NCBI GenBank assembly: GCA_025056215.1
Contig: JANWWC010000003.1
Coordinates: forward strand, 1-64,000
Direction: 5' to 3'
From: Cytophagales bacterium
GTDB taxonomy: Bacteria; Bacteroidota; Bacteroidia; Cytophagales; Flammeovirgaceae
Length of the DNA: 64,000 nt
The notes under the pieces are model-generated. The model saw only the letters and a program-made list of their open reading frames with translations. It was not told the origin of the DNA and did not search any database. The position numbers and the translations under genes were made by a program. Below are positions 55,472 through 63,930 of this stretch, in pieces (within the stretch, counting starts at the first letter, position 1; every line of letters begins with the position of its first letter).

Positions 55472-56036
55472 ATTGATTTGTAATGCGTCTGTCAGCTATT
55501 TCAAATTTTTTTTGTTTGTTTCATATTTAGTTTTCGTTCAACATTGGGTTTTTGCTCAGTATGATGAATATGAAATCAAATCCGTTCAAATCTACACTTT
55601 TGCAAAACATGTTACGTGGAGCGAAAAAATTATGAAAGGACAAAGTAAGTTCATCATAGGCGTACTTGGCGAAAGTCCTTTCGGAGATGTGTTAGAAAGA
55701 GTAGTCAAAAATCGCCCTATCAATGGTAAACCCGTTGAAATCCGATATGGAAACGTAGTAAGAGACTTAAAAGGAGCTAATATTATTTTCATTTGCAAAT
55801 CAGAAGAACCTAATATAAAAAAAATCTTAGAAGAAATCGAATCATATAAAAACGTAAGTGTTTTAACCATTGGCGACAATATTGCGAATTTTTGCCAATA
55901 CGGCGGAATTATCAACTTTACAGATGAAAAGTATTTATTTGAAATTAACCTTAAAGCTGCTACCGATGTAGAACTCATTATTGGTTCTCAGTTGCTCAGA
56001 GTTGCAAAACATATCATTTCTACTAATAAAAAATGA
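55464..56036 (+). CDS. YfiR-like (DUF4154) periplasmic protein
   Basis: From ATG 55464, overlapping the previous stop, the protein has 190 residues with an N-terminal signal segment (FKFFLFVSYLVFVQHWVFAQ). The DUF4154 core is visible as KSVQIYTFAKHVTWSEKI, FIIGVLGESPFGDVLE, LKGANIIFICKSEEPN and the diagnostic GGIINFTDEKYLFEINLKAA, then GSQLLRVAKHI. In Pseudomonas YfiR restrains the diguanylate cyclase YfiN and is itself sequestered by the OmpA-family YfiB, with disulfides tuning it. Two Cys remain in the mature part (FICKS and NFCQY). The upstream gene is OmpA-related, the downstream gene a thioredoxin. No cyclase is near. Confidence 0.88.
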   Translation: MNKLICNASVSYFKFFLFVSYLVFVQHWVFAQYDEYEIKSVQIYTFAKHVTWSEKIMKGQSKFIIGVLGESPFGDVLERVVKNRPINGKPVEIRYGNVVRDLKGANIIFICKSEEPNIKKILEEIESYKNVSVLTIGDNIANFCQYGGIINFTDEKYLFEINLKAATDVELIIGSQLLRVAKHIISTNKK

Positions 56037-56503
56037 AGTGCTTTTTTTTAGTGGCTCTAATTTGTTTGGGCTCTGAAGTGGTAGGTCAATCATTTTGTAC
56101 AATTTCAAAAGAAAATCTTTACGAAATAGTATCTCGAGAAACTGATTCATTATATGTAATTAACTTTTGGGCGACATGGTGTGCGCCGTGCGTGGCAGAA
56201 TTGCCGTTCTTGATAGAATTTGCTAATCAGACCCCCCGTGTTGCTTTGTACTTTATCAGTTTGGACTTCCTGAGCGATACAGCTCGCTTAAAAAAGTTGA
56301 TTGCTCATCAAAAAATTAAATATCCTGTCTACCTGCTTACTGAAACAGACGCAAATGTATGGATAGATAAAATAGAAACGCAATGGTCTGGAGCTATTCC
56401 AGCAACGCTTTTTTATTCTCGGCAGAATAAATATTTTCATGAAGGAAATTTTGCCAATCTTGATGATATACGCAACGTAGTTCAGAAGCATCTGGACAAA
56501 TAG
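56033..56503 (+). CDS. Periplasmic TlpA-like thioredoxin
   Basis: The 156-residue product starts at ATG 56033, overlapping the YfiR-like stop in an ATGA arrangement. A signal peptide (MKCFFLVALICLGSEVVGQ) precedes a thioredoxin fold with YVINFWATWCAPCVAELPFL (CAPC site) and the cis-Pro strand GAIPATLFYSRQ. TlpA-like proteins reduce disulfides in the periplasm. Tight coupling to the YfiR-like gene suggests this protein as a redox partner. Its last 110 bases overlap the end of folK on the other strand. Confidence 0.9.
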   Translation: MKCFFLVALICLGSEVVGQSFCTISKENLYEIVSRETDSLYVINFWATWCAPCVAELPFLIEFANQTPRVALYFISLDFLSDTARLKKLIAHQKIKYPVYLLTETDANVWIDKIETQWSGAIPATLFYSRQNKYFHEGNFANLDDIRNVVQKHLDK

Positions 56504-56942
56504 ACAAGAGTTCGAGGTGATTTTTTTGTAAAACAGGATGTACTTTGTAAGGAGCGATTTCTGCGAGAGGTTCTAAAACGAACTTTCTTAAAGGCAATCT
56601 TTCATGAGGAATTTTTAAAGAAGGTTCTTGAATGACAAAATCATTAAAATATAAAATATCAATATCGAGCGTTCGAGCAGCCCAACGAAAAGAGCGCTCT
56701 CTGCCATTGTTGTATTCTATTTGATGAAGATATGATAATAATTCATAAGGTTGTAATAGCGAATTTATCTCTAATACAAGATTAAAGTAGTCCGGCTGAT
56801 TAACAACTCCCCACGCAGGGCTCTGATATAAAGAAGAAACCATGCAAATCTGACCTATTTGCATCAATTCTTGCAAACTATTTTGAATAATTCGTAGCTT
56901 ATCCCCTAAATTACTTCCAATTCCTAAAAAAATATTATTCAT
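56394..56942 (-). CDS. folK: 2-amino-4-hydroxy-6-hydroxymethyldihydropteridine pyrophosphokinase
   Basis: The 182-residue enzyme from ATG 56942 has the HPPK opening IFLGIGSNLGDKLRII, SSLYQSPAWGVVNQPDYFN and the signature RWAARTLDIDILYFND, then KIPHERLPLRKFVLEPLAEI. It transfers pyrophosphate from ATP to the pterin for folate synthesis. Most HPPKs end shortly after the PLAEIAP-type block; here about 45 more residues follow. The final 36 or so codons are antisense to tlpA over 110 bases (56394-56503). No other fol gene is adjacent. Confidence 0.95.
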   Translation of the reverse strand: MNNIFLGIGSNLGDKLRIIQNSLQELMQIGQICMVSSLYQSPAWGVVNQPDYFNLVLEINSLLQPYELLSYLHQIEYNNGRERSFRWAARTLDIDILYFNDFVIQEPSLKIPHERLPLRKFVLEPLAEIAPYKVHPVLQKNHLELLSICPDASELRCVYHQDWQNFLHENIYSAENKKALLE

Positions 56943-57073
56943 TCTTTTGCTTGGAAAAATTGCATTATTTTTACAAACAATATAATTATATTAGTATTAT
57001 TGTGAAAGTTTTCGATGAAGCTTTTGTCGAAAGAACGTTTTTTTACTAATTTAAAGCCAAAACCTCAAATATC

Positions 57074-57490
57074 ATGAAAGAAACACCCGTAGATTTGGTT
57101 TTGCTCGTAGATGATAATGATACAGATAATTTTATTAATAAGCGTATCATCGAATTGGTTGGTTTTGCTAAACGTATTGTCATTAAGAACTCTGGGAAAA
57201 GCGCTTTAGATTATTTGAAAGAGAATCAAAACAATCCTGAAAATTTGCCAGATATCATTTTTTTAGACATTAATATGCCCATTGTGGATGGTTTTGTATT
57301 CTTAGTAGAATATGAGTACTTTCCAGACACAATCAAAAACAAAAGTCGCATTGCTATTTTATCGAGTTCCGACAACAAACGAGATATCGATAAAATTGTG
57401 AATAACGAACACGTTATTAAGTTTTTTACAAAACCTCTAACGGAAGAGTCTCTCAAAGAGGTAAATCGCCTGCTAAAAAAAGCTTCTTAA
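57074..57490 (+). CDS. Single-domain response regulator
   Basis: The 138-residue receiver from ATG 57074 has the acidic pair D13-D14 (LLVDDNDTDNF), phosphoacceptor D65 (IIFLDINMPIVDG), SSS near 98-99 and K120 (KFFTKPL). The LVDDNxxDNFINxR opening is typical of stand-alone Bacteroidota receivers. There is no output domain and no kinase beside it. The next gene, an HsdR_N-type protein, begins 2 bases after its stop, so the two are co-translated. Confidence 0.92.
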   Translation: MKETPVDLVLLVDDNDTDNFINKRIIELVGFAKRIVIKNSGKSALDYLKENQNNPENLPDIIFLDINMPIVDGFVFLVEYEYFPDTIKNKSRIAILSSSDNKRDIDKIVNNEHVIKFFTKPLTEESLKEVNRLLKKAS

Positions 57491-57492
57491 AG

Positions 57493-57933
57493 ATGCTTTC
57501 TTTTCCAGCATTCGACTATCGCTTTCAAAAGCAAAATGGCAAGTTATACATTTGGGATATTGTGCGAAAATGTTATGTGTTGATTACACCAGAAGAATGG
57601 GTGCGACAGCATACAATCCATTACTTAGTCCGACAAGGTTATCCTGTAGGCAGAATGAGCGTTGAAAAAGTATTTTTTTATCAGCAACTTACCAAAAGAG
57701 TAGATATTGTAGTTTGGAGTGAAAGAGGAAGCCCTCTGGTACTAGTAGAATGCAAAGCTCCCAACATTTCAATTTCAAAAAATACACTAGAACAGATTGC
57801 GATTTATCAAGCGTGCGTTCCTGCGCGCTTTTGGATTATCACCAACGGCATAGAAATATTTTTTGTAGATGTTTCTCTTCCAAATACTTTTTTTAATCAG
57901 ATTCCTCCGTTTGATTCTCTTACAAAATTCTGA
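57493..57933 (+). CDS. HsdR_N-type (PD-(D/E)xK fold) small protein
   Basis: The 146-residue protein from ATG 57493 matches the HSDR_N_2 family: YIWDIVRKCYVLITPEEWVR, HYLVRQGYP and the nuclease-like core RVDIVVWSERGSPLVLVECK with D71, E86 and K88. It ends with QIAIYQACVPARFWIITNG. The domain is the N-terminal nuclease domain of type I HsdR, but here it stands alone without helicase, as in a widespread Bacteroidota family of unknown role. It is coupled to the response regulator upstream. Its 3' end overlaps the convergent PD40-OmpA gene by 14 bases. Confidence 0.88.
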   Translation: MLSFPAFDYRFQKQNGKLYIWDIVRKCYVLITPEEWVRQHTIHYLVRQGYPVGRMSVEKVFFYQQLTKRVDIVVWSERGSPLVLVECKAPNISISKNTLEQIAIYQACVPARFWIITNGIEIFFVDVSLPNTFFNQIPPFDSLTKF

Positions 57934-59845
57934 ATTCAATTCTTCTATTTTTAGCTCTGTTTTCGTCGCTCGTATTAGGGTAAAGAGGTTGAGTTTCTCC
58001 ATAACCTAGAGCCTTGATGCGCTCTTTTTGGATTCCGAGAGAATACAAACGCTCGGCTACTGCCTGAGCGCGCTTGAGAGAAAGTTCCAAATTAGCTGCG
58101 TCAGAGCCTACGTCGTCTGTATGACCCCCTATTTCGATAGTGATACTCGGATTCTCGTGCAAAAATTTTGCTATTTTTTCTATTTCAGGAATTGATTTTT
58201 CCATAAGTTGATATTTTCCAGACTCAAAAAATAAATTGTTGAGTACTGTTTTAGAGCCTTTTAAAGTCGGTTCTAAATCAATATTAATTTCTACATTGTC
58301 TGACGATTCAGAACAATCAAACGTTAAGCTTCGAAATAAATATCCTTTTTTGCTGATATAAAGAGCATATTCACTTCCTTGTGGAAGTGCTATCAAATAA
58401 CTTCCGTTAACACTATCCGATTGTACAACAGCTACTTGTTTTTTTTCTTTTAGGTCGAGAAGCTCTAAGCGCGCTTCTAACTTTTTACCATTTTGCGCAT
58501 CTCTTACAACGCCCTTTACATAGTTTACTTTCTTAGAAGGAGCTGCTTCTTTCGGAATATCAAATGAATATAAAATAGAGGAATAAAGTTGATTGCCTCG
58601 CATTTCTTCGTCAGAAAAATAACCTTTCGAACCGTCTGCTGTAATAAATAACCCTACTTGGTTGTTGTGTTTGTTAATCGGATAACCTAAATTTTTAGGT
58701 GGCTGCCATGCCCCATCTTTCCATTCGCTTACAAACAGATCCATTCCTCCCATTCCCAAATGTCCGTCTGAAGAAAAATAAAGGGAAGTTCCGTTGGCGT
58801 GAATAAAAGGAGAAACTTCATCTCCGGGTGTGTTGATAACATTTCCTAAATTTACTGGGGTAGTCCATTGTCCGAGTTCATTTTTTGTGGTTTTCCAGAT
58901 ATCTGTTCCGCCAAAACCGCCCGGGCGATCAGAAACAAAATACATCGTATTTCCATCGCTAGAAAGCGAAGCTTGTGTTTCTGTGTAACGAGTATTGACT
59001 GGTGCTCCAATATTTACAGGTTTTTCCCACACATCTCCTACTTTCCTGCTCAAAAAGAGATCGCATCTGCCCAACACGCGGCGCTCTGGCATTCCTACAC
59101 AAAAAGTAAAAACCATATATTTCCCATCGGAAGAAATGGAGGTAGTTCCTTCATTGAGGTGTGTATTAATAGTTTTCAAATATATAGGCTCGCTCCATTG
59201 GTTATCTTTCCAATTCGTTTGATAGATGTTTTCATCTCCATTGCGCATCATACCCGTAAAAATCATAGTTTGATTGTCGGCAGTAAGTACTGGAAAATAC
59301 TGCATATCAAATTCATTCAAAGGTTTGCCAAGCTTAACAGGTTGAAAAACAACAGGATTTGCCATCAACTGGCGAGCATAAGCGCAAGTAGCTTTAATTT
59401 TTTTAGCCTCTGCCCTATAAGTTTCCGTTCCTACTACATTTTCAGAATATTTCAAATATAAATCTGCCATTTTTTCTGCATTCTCATAATTGCCTTCAGA
59501 AAGGTCAAATTGCGCAACAGAGATATAAGCATCTTTGAACTTCGGATGATTAGGCTGCAATTGCACACATCGACGAATAGCATCTTTCCCTTTTTCGAGT
59601 TCCATCATTCTGATAAGCAACACTCCCTTTTCGAGCCATGCTTCTGCAAATTGTTCGTCTGCTTCGAGTGCTTTGTCGAAAAGTTGAAGTGCTCGCTGCC
59701 AATCGCGATTTTTAACTTGCTCGCGCGCCTCCAAAAAGTATTTTTCCGCTTTTGATGATTTGGTAGTGATAGACGTGTTTTGTGAAAAACAAGGTAAAAC
59801 ACTCTTCCATATTCCTAAAAACACGCAAAGCAATAGCCTACTCAT
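57920..59845 (-). CDS. TPR - PD40 propeller - OmpA-domain envelope protein
   Basis: The 641-residue protein starts at ATG 59845 with a signal peptide (LLLCVFLGIWKSVLPCFSQ). Domains in order: TPR (DWQRALQLFDKALEADEQFA), PD40 blades (NTMYFVSDRPGGFGGTDIWK, SLYFSSDGHLGMGGMDLFVS), a regulatory-like beta domain (VKGVVRDAQNGKKLEARLEL) and OmpA (LNNLFFESGKYQLMEKS, GGHTDDVGSDAANLELSLKR, KNRRIEFRIL). The peptidoglycan-binding Asp and Arg are intact. It is a close structural paralogue of 41929-43974. Its role is presumably in linking an outer-membrane complex to peptidoglycan; T9SS involvement is possible but unproven. Confidence 0.9.
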   Translation of the reverse strand: MSRLLLCVFLGIWKSVLPCFSQNTSITTKSSKAEKYFLEAREQVKNRDWQRALQLFDKALEADEQFAEAWLEKGVLLIRMMELEKGKDAIRRCVQLQPNHPKFKDAYISVAQFDLSEGNYENAEKMADLYLKYSENVVGTETYRAEAKKIKATCAYARQLMANPVVFQPVKLGKPLNEFDMQYFPVLTADNQTMIFTGMMRNGDENIYQTNWKDNQWSEPIYLKTINTHLNEGTTSISSDGKYMVFTFCVGMPERRVLGRCDLFLSRKVGDVWEKPVNIGAPVNTRYTETQASLSSDGNTMYFVSDRPGGFGGTDIWKTTKNELGQWTTPVNLGNVINTPGDEVSPFIHANGTSLYFSSDGHLGMGGMDLFVSEWKDGAWQPPKNLGYPINKHNNQVGLFITADGSKGYFSDEEMRGNQLYSSILYSFDIPKEAAPSKKVNYVKGVVRDAQNGKKLEARLELLDLKEKKQVAVVQSDSVNGSYLIALPQGSEYALYISKKGYLFRSLTFDCSESSDNVEINIDLEPTLKGSKTVLNNLFFESGKYQLMEKSIPEIEKIAKFLHENPSITIEIGGHTDDVGSDAANLELSLKRAQAVAERLYSLGIQKERIKALGYGETQPLYPNTSDENRAKNRRIEFRIL

Positions 59846-59918
59846 AGTTGAATCCGATATTTCCTGCTTTTATAATTTGATAGTTTTGTATGAATTTTTT
59901 ATAAAGTTATAAAAGTTT

Positions 59919-59926
59919 TATCTTTG
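59919..59926 (+). promoter_or_regulatory. -7 promoter element TATCTTTG before the exosortase-family gene
   Basis: An exact TAnnTTTG match, 51 bases before ATG 59977. A TTTG lies upstream but 30 bases away, longer than usual. Confidence 0.4.
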
Positions 59927-59976
59927 TTTCGAATAAAGAAATTTTTCTATTTATCATAAGCAAAAATCTTATAAAA

Positions 59977-60540
59977 ATGCTTACATGGTGGAAAAACAGC
60001 TCTCCATTGATGAAGTTTTTGATAAAAGCAGGTGGCTTATACTTATTATGGAATCTTACTTATTATAGTTTCTTAAAAAACAGCCCTCTCGATACATGGC
60101 TTTCTGCAAATGTCGCTCAAAGTAGTGCTGTGGGGTTGCAACTCATAGGATACGACGGAACTTATTCCTTTACTCAAGGAAATGCCTACGTAGGCATAGG
60201 AAACAAAATAGCAGTTATCATTGGACATCCTTGCAACGGATTAATATTATATGCGCTTTTTGCAGGGTTCATTCTCGCATACAACGGCGATTGGAAACTC
60301 AAACTTTTGGTGATTCCTGTAGGAGTTTTTTTGATATATTTTATAAATATCGTTCGATGCATGTTATTAGCTATTGATTATGTTTATCGAAAAAATTCTT
60401 TTGAATTAAACCATAAGTTTACTTATACCATAGTAGTCTACGCAATCATTTTTACGCTTTGGATGCTTTGGGCAAACAAACTTTCAGACATTCGAATAAG
60501 ACTTAATTTCACTAAAAATCAAAACTATATAAGCAAATAG
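59977..60540 (+). CDS. Exosortase/archaeosortase-family membrane protein
   Basis: The 187-residue protein from ATG 59977 has about five transmembrane segments. It carries the exosortase catalytic set: Cys86 in IIGHPCNGLILYALFAGF, Arg127 in FINIVRCMLLA and His146 in LNHKFTYTIVVYA. The family cleaves C-terminal sorting signals at the membrane. It resembles the short Bacteroidota forms annotated XrtX, but I cannot assign the subtype by eye. No protein in the window carries a recognisable exosortase sorting tail. DUF2461 follows within 16 bases, suggesting co-transcription without an evident functional link. Confidence 0.88.
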   Translation: MLTWWKNSSPLMKFLIKAGGLYLLWNLTYYSFLKNSPLDTWLSANVAQSSAVGLQLIGYDGTYSFTQGNAYVGIGNKIAVIIGHPCNGLILYALFAGFILAYNGDWKLKLLVIPVGVFLIYFINIVRCMLLAIDYVYRKNSFELNHKFTYTIVVYAIIFTLWMLWANKLSDIRIRLNFTKNQNYISK

Positions 60541-60556
60541 CTTGAATTCTTATGGC

Positions 60557-61243
60557 ATGCTCCCTTTAAGTCTCCAATTTCTTGCTCATTTACAAAAGAA
60601 CAACTCCAAAGAATGGTTTGAGGCTAATCGTTCTTTTTATCAAGAGGCGCGTTTAGAATTTATCAGATTCGCCCAACAAATTCTGGAAAACATTGCGCGA
60701 TACGATAAAACGTTAGAATTCTTAGAAATTTCACAGTGTATTTTTCGCATTCATCGCGATGTAAGATTCAGCAAAGATAAGTCTCCCTACAAAAATAACT
60801 TCGGCGCCTATTTTGCGAAAGGAGGTAAAAAATCAAAATACGCTGGATTTTATGTCCATATTGCTCCCCGAGAATCTTTTGTTGCTGCTGGGCTTTGGCA
60901 ACCACAACCTCAAGAACTCGCTTTGGTGCGCCAAGAAATCGATTATAACGGGGAACGACTAAAAGAAATCACAGAAAAAATTGATTTTCAAGAGTTCTAT
61001 CACAGCATTACAACTCAAGATAGTCTTAAATCGGTTCCTAAAGGTTATTCTAAACATCACCCTTATGCTGAATGGCTCAAACTAAAAAGTTTTGTAGTAG
61101 AACATCCTCTTAATGACGATTTACTCGCCTCTCCAAATGCGCTGACTTTTATACTAAAAGGTTACCGAATTGCACAACCTTTCATTCAGTTTTTAAATGA
61201 AGCACTTGAAAATGAAAATTTTTACACGCCTTTTGTGACTTAA
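60557..61243 (+). CDS. DUF2461 domain protein
   Basis: From ATG 60557 (TTG 60542 is also possible) the protein has 228 residues. DUF2461 marks are LQFLAHLQKNNSKEWFEANR, CIFRIHRDVRFSKDKSPYKN (with FRIxRDxRFSxDKxPYK), GFYVHIAPRESFVAAGLWQP and LKSFVVEHPLNDDLL. The family is widespread in bacteria and fungi, with a conserved Arg/Asp/Lys cluster but no proven function. It lies between the exosortase-family gene and fusA and probably shares a transcript with the former. Confidence 0.92.
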   Translation: MLPLSLQFLAHLQKNNSKEWFEANRSFYQEARLEFIRFAQQILENIARYDKTLEFLEISQCIFRIHRDVRFSKDKSPYKNNFGAYFAKGGKKSKYAGFYVHIAPRESFVAAGLWQPQPQELALVRQEIDYNGERLKEITEKIDFQEFYHSITTQDSLKSVPKGYSKHHPYAEWLKLKSFVVEHPLNDDLLASPNALTFILKGYRIAQPFIQFLNEALENENFYTPFVT

Positions 61244-61307
61244 AATTTTATAAAAGCAAATTCACAAAAAATTCAAGTTGTTTTAGTAAGATTTGAGTTC
61301 TACTTAT

Positions 61308-61315
61308 TAACTTTG
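61308..61315 (+). promoter_or_regulatory. -7 promoter element TAACTTTG before fusA
   Basis: An exact TAnnTTTG match, 39 bases before the fusA GTG, inside the 110-base gap after DUF2461. It suggests fusA is transcribed from its own promoter rather than from rpsL-rpsG. Confidence 0.5.
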
Positions 61316-61353
61316 CACTTCGTTTAGTCCTTCAAGTTTTAAATTTTATAGCC

Positions 61354-63510
61354 GTGGCAAAGAGAAATTTAGTTTTGCACAGAAATATCGGCATCATGGC
61401 GCACATCGATGCAGGCAAAACAACAACAACTGAACGCATTTTGTATTATACAGGTGTCAATCATAAAATAGGCGAAGTTCACGAGGGCACTGCCACTATG
61501 GATTGGATGGCACAAGAACAAGAGCGCGGCATTACAATCACTTCAGCCGCTACTACTTGCAATTGGAACTATCCTACAGAACAAAACCAACCTATTCCGG
61601 GAAAAACTCAAACTTATTCCATTAATATTATCGATACGCCCGGACACGTAGATTTTACTGTGGAAGTAGAGCGCTCTCTTCGTGTTTTGGATGGTGCTGT
61701 CGCCCTCTTCTCTGCTGTCGATGGCGTTGAGCCTCAGTCAGAAACTGTGTGGAGGCAAGCTGAAAAATATCGCGTCCCGCGCCTTTGTTTTGTCAACAAA
61801 ATGGACAGAGCAGGAGCTGATTTCTTTTACGTAGTAAAAGATATTAAAGAAAAACTCGGCGCTAATGCGGTTCCTATGCAAGTTCCTATAGGAGCTGAAG
61901 AAAATTTCAAAGGCGTTGTCGACTTAGTAACAGGAAAAGCAATTATCTGGAATGAAGAAGATAAAGGATTCACCTATCAATACGTAGAAATTCCAGAGAA
62001 TCTTAAAAGCGACGTACAACATTGGAGACAAAACCTTATTGAGCAAGTCGCTACGTACGATGAGAATCTCATGGAAAAGTTCTTCGATGATCCTGATTCC
62101 ATTACTAAAGAAGAAATTATTGCTGCTGTTCGCAAAGCAGTAATTAATATGGATATCTTTCCTGTGTTTTGCGGTTCAGCCTTCAAAAATAAGGGAGTAC
62201 AAGCTGTTTTAGACGCAGTTTGCGCTTATTTACCTTCTCCATTAGACATTCCACCCGTCAAGGGCATTAATCCAGAAACAGGACAAGAAGAAATAAGAAA
62301 AGCAGATCCTCAAGAACCATTTTCTGGTTTGGCTTTCAAGATTGCTACTGACCCATTTGTAGGGCGCCTTTGTTTTATTCGCTGCTATTCTGGGCGTTTA
62401 GACGGCGGCTCTTATGTGATAAATATGCGAACAGGCAAAAAAGAAAGAATTTCCCGCCTTATGCATATGCACGCCAACAAACAAAATCCTATCGATTTTG
62501 TAGAGGCAGGAGATATTTGTGCTGCTGTTGGCTTTAAAGATATCAAAACAGGCGATACACTCGTAGAAGAAGGCAAGCCAATCGTGTTAGAATCTATGTC
62601 ATTCCCTGAGCCTGTGATTGGATATGCCGTAGAACCTAAAAAGCAAGCAGATTTAGATAAGTTTTCAAATGCTCTTCAAAAACTCCTAGAAGAAGATCCC
62701 ACGCTCTCTTTGAAAACAGACCAAGAAACAGGTCAAACCGTGTTGAGAGGTATGGGAGAACTTCACCTTGAAATTATTCTTGACCGCTTAAAGCGAGAAT
62801 TTGGAGTAGAAGTAAACCAAGGTGCACCACAAGTTGCTTATAAAGAAGCTCTTACCGCAAAAGTAGAACATCGAGAAGTGTATAAAAAACAAACTGGAGG
62901 TAAGGGTAAATTTGCAGATATCCAATTTGAACTCGGACCTGCTGATATCGAGGAAGGAAAAACCGCTCCTGCTCCAGGTCTACAATTTGTAGATGAAATT
63001 AAAGGAGGCGTTATTCCAAAAGAATTTATCCCGTCCGTGAAAAAAGGCTTTGAGGAAGCGATGACCACTGGCGTTCTGGCAGGTTATCCAGTAGAATCGA
63101 TGAAAGTACGCCTTTTCTTTGGTTCTTATCACGAGGTGGATTCCGACTCAATCTCATTTGAAATGGCTGCAAAAATCGGTTTTAGAGAGGCAGCTAAAAA
63201 AGCGAAACCTATTCTCTTAGAGCCTATCATGTCAGTAGAAGTCGCTACGCCAGAAGAATATACTGGAGCAGTCATCGGAGATTTAAACCGCCGCCGTGGT
63301 ATGCCTAAAGGACAAGACATGCGCGGCTCTGCTGTGATTATTAAAGCAGATGTTCCTTTAGCAGAACTCTTCGGATATGTAACTCAGTTGCGCACTATTA
63401 CTTCGGGTCGTGCTTCTGCTACTCTTACTTTCTCGCATTATGCAGAGGTCCCTCGCAATATTGCTGAACAAGTGATTGCAGAAGCAAAAGGTGTAGCAAC
63501 TGCAAAATAA
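61354..63510 (+). CDS. fusA: Elongation factor G
   Basis: The 718-residue GTPase starts at GTG 61354 ([13 protein letters not shown]); no ATG fits. G1 is [17 protein letters not shown]2/switch I is [15 protein letters not shown]3 is [16 protein letters not shown] and G4 is [11 protein letters not shown]. Domains II-V follow, with [20 protein letters not shown] in domain III/IV and [20 protein letters not shown] in domain V. EF-G moves tRNA and mRNA through the ribosome after peptide transfer. The neighbours are not the usual rpsL-rpsG; DUF2461 precedes, and a hairpin separates it from rpsJ. Confidence 0.98.
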   Translation: MAKRNLVLHRNIGIMAHIDAGKTTTTERILYYTGVNHKIGEVHEGTATMDWMAQEQERGITITSAATTCNWNYPTEQNQPIPGKTQTYSINIIDTPGHVDFTVEVERSLRVLDGAVALFSAVDGVEPQSETVWRQAEKYRVPRLCFVNKMDRAGADFFYVVKDIKEKLGANAVPMQVPIGAEENFKGVVDLVTGKAIIWNEEDKGFTYQYVEIPENLKSDVQHWRQNLIEQVATYDENLMEKFFDDPDSITKEEIIAAVRKAVINMDIFPVFCGSAFKNKGVQAVLDAVCAYLPSPLDIPPVKGINPETGQEEIRKADPQEPFSGLAFKIATDPFVGRLCFIRCYSGRLDGGSYVINMRTGKKERISRLMHMHANKQNPIDFVEAGDICAAVGFKDIKTGDTLVEEGKPIVLESMSFPEPVIGYAVEPKKQADLDKFSNALQKLLEEDPTLSLKTDQETGQTVLRGMGELHLEIILDRLKREFGVEVNQGAPQVAYKEALTAKVEHREVYKKQTGGKGKFADIQFELGPADIEEGKTAPAPGLQFVDEIKGGVIPKEFIPSVKKGFEEAMTTGVLAGYPVESMKVRLFFGSYHEVDSDSISFEMAAKIGFREAAKKAKPILLEPIMSVEVATPEEYTGAVIGDLNRRRGMPKGQDMRGSAVIIKADVPLAELFGYVTQLRTITSGRASATLTFSHYAEVPRNIAEQVIAEAKGVATAK

Positions 63511-63529
63511 TTTCTTCTCAAATTTTTAG

Positions 63530-63562
63530 AAAAGCTAAATTGCTTTATGTAATTTAGCTTTT
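63530..63562 (+). terminator. Hairpin between fusA and rpsJ
   Basis: The arms aaaagctaaatt and aatttagctttt are perfect 12-base complements with a 9-base loop, A/T-rich and flanked by a T-containing tail. It may end or attenuate fusA transcription before rpsJ. Confidence 0.65.
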
Positions 63563-63606
63563 CGTTTCAAAATATTCAATTGGCAGTCGGCTAATTTCTA
63601 ACGATT

Positions 63607-63912
63607 ATGACACAGAAAATCAGAATCAAACTCAAATCGTATGACCACACATTAGTGGACAGTTCATCCGAAAAAATTATTCGCGCTGTAAAAGCGACAG
63701 GTGCAGTAGTAAGTGGACCTATTCCATTGCCTACAGAAAAACAAATTTTTACTGTTTTGCGTTCTCCTCACGTAAATAAGAAATCGAGAGAGCAATTTAA
63801 ACTTTGCACTCATAAGCGACTCATCGACATTCACTCGTCGTCGGCTAAAACAGTAGATGCTCTCATGAAGTTGGAATTGCCTAGTGGGGTAGACGTAGAA
63901 ATTAAAGTTTGA
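63607..63912 (+). CDS. rpsJ: 30S ribosomal protein S10
   Basis: The 101-residue protein from ATG 63607 has the S10 signature: [59 protein letters not shown] and a C-terminal VDVEIKV. S10 (NusE) is part of the 30S head and of antitermination complexes. It normally heads the S10 operon (rplC follows). Here a strong terminator begins 19 bases after its stop. Lacking an evident TAnnTTTG element, it may be read from fusA through the hairpin. Confidence 0.98.
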   Translation: MTQKIRIKLKSYDHTLVDSSSEKIIRAVKATGAVVSGPIPLPTEKQIFTVLRSPHVNKKSREQFKLCTHKRLIDIHSSSAKTVDALMKLELPSGVDVEIKV

Positions 63913-63930
63913 CGTCAAAAAAATCTTTTT

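Noticed and set aside
58868-59461. A 197-codon plus-strand open frame
   Set aside because: It lies entirely antisense to the PD40-OmpA gene at 57920-59845, whose protein is well conserved. The antisense frame has no recognisable domain and a basic, Cys/Ser-rich composition typical of shadow frames.
59977-60540. A cognate exosortase sorting tail among the secreted proteins of the window
   Set aside because: The large secreted proteins end in T9SS type A or type B domains, others end in OmpA or beta-barrel strands, and the 90-residue tail-anchored protein lacks a motif and basic cluster.
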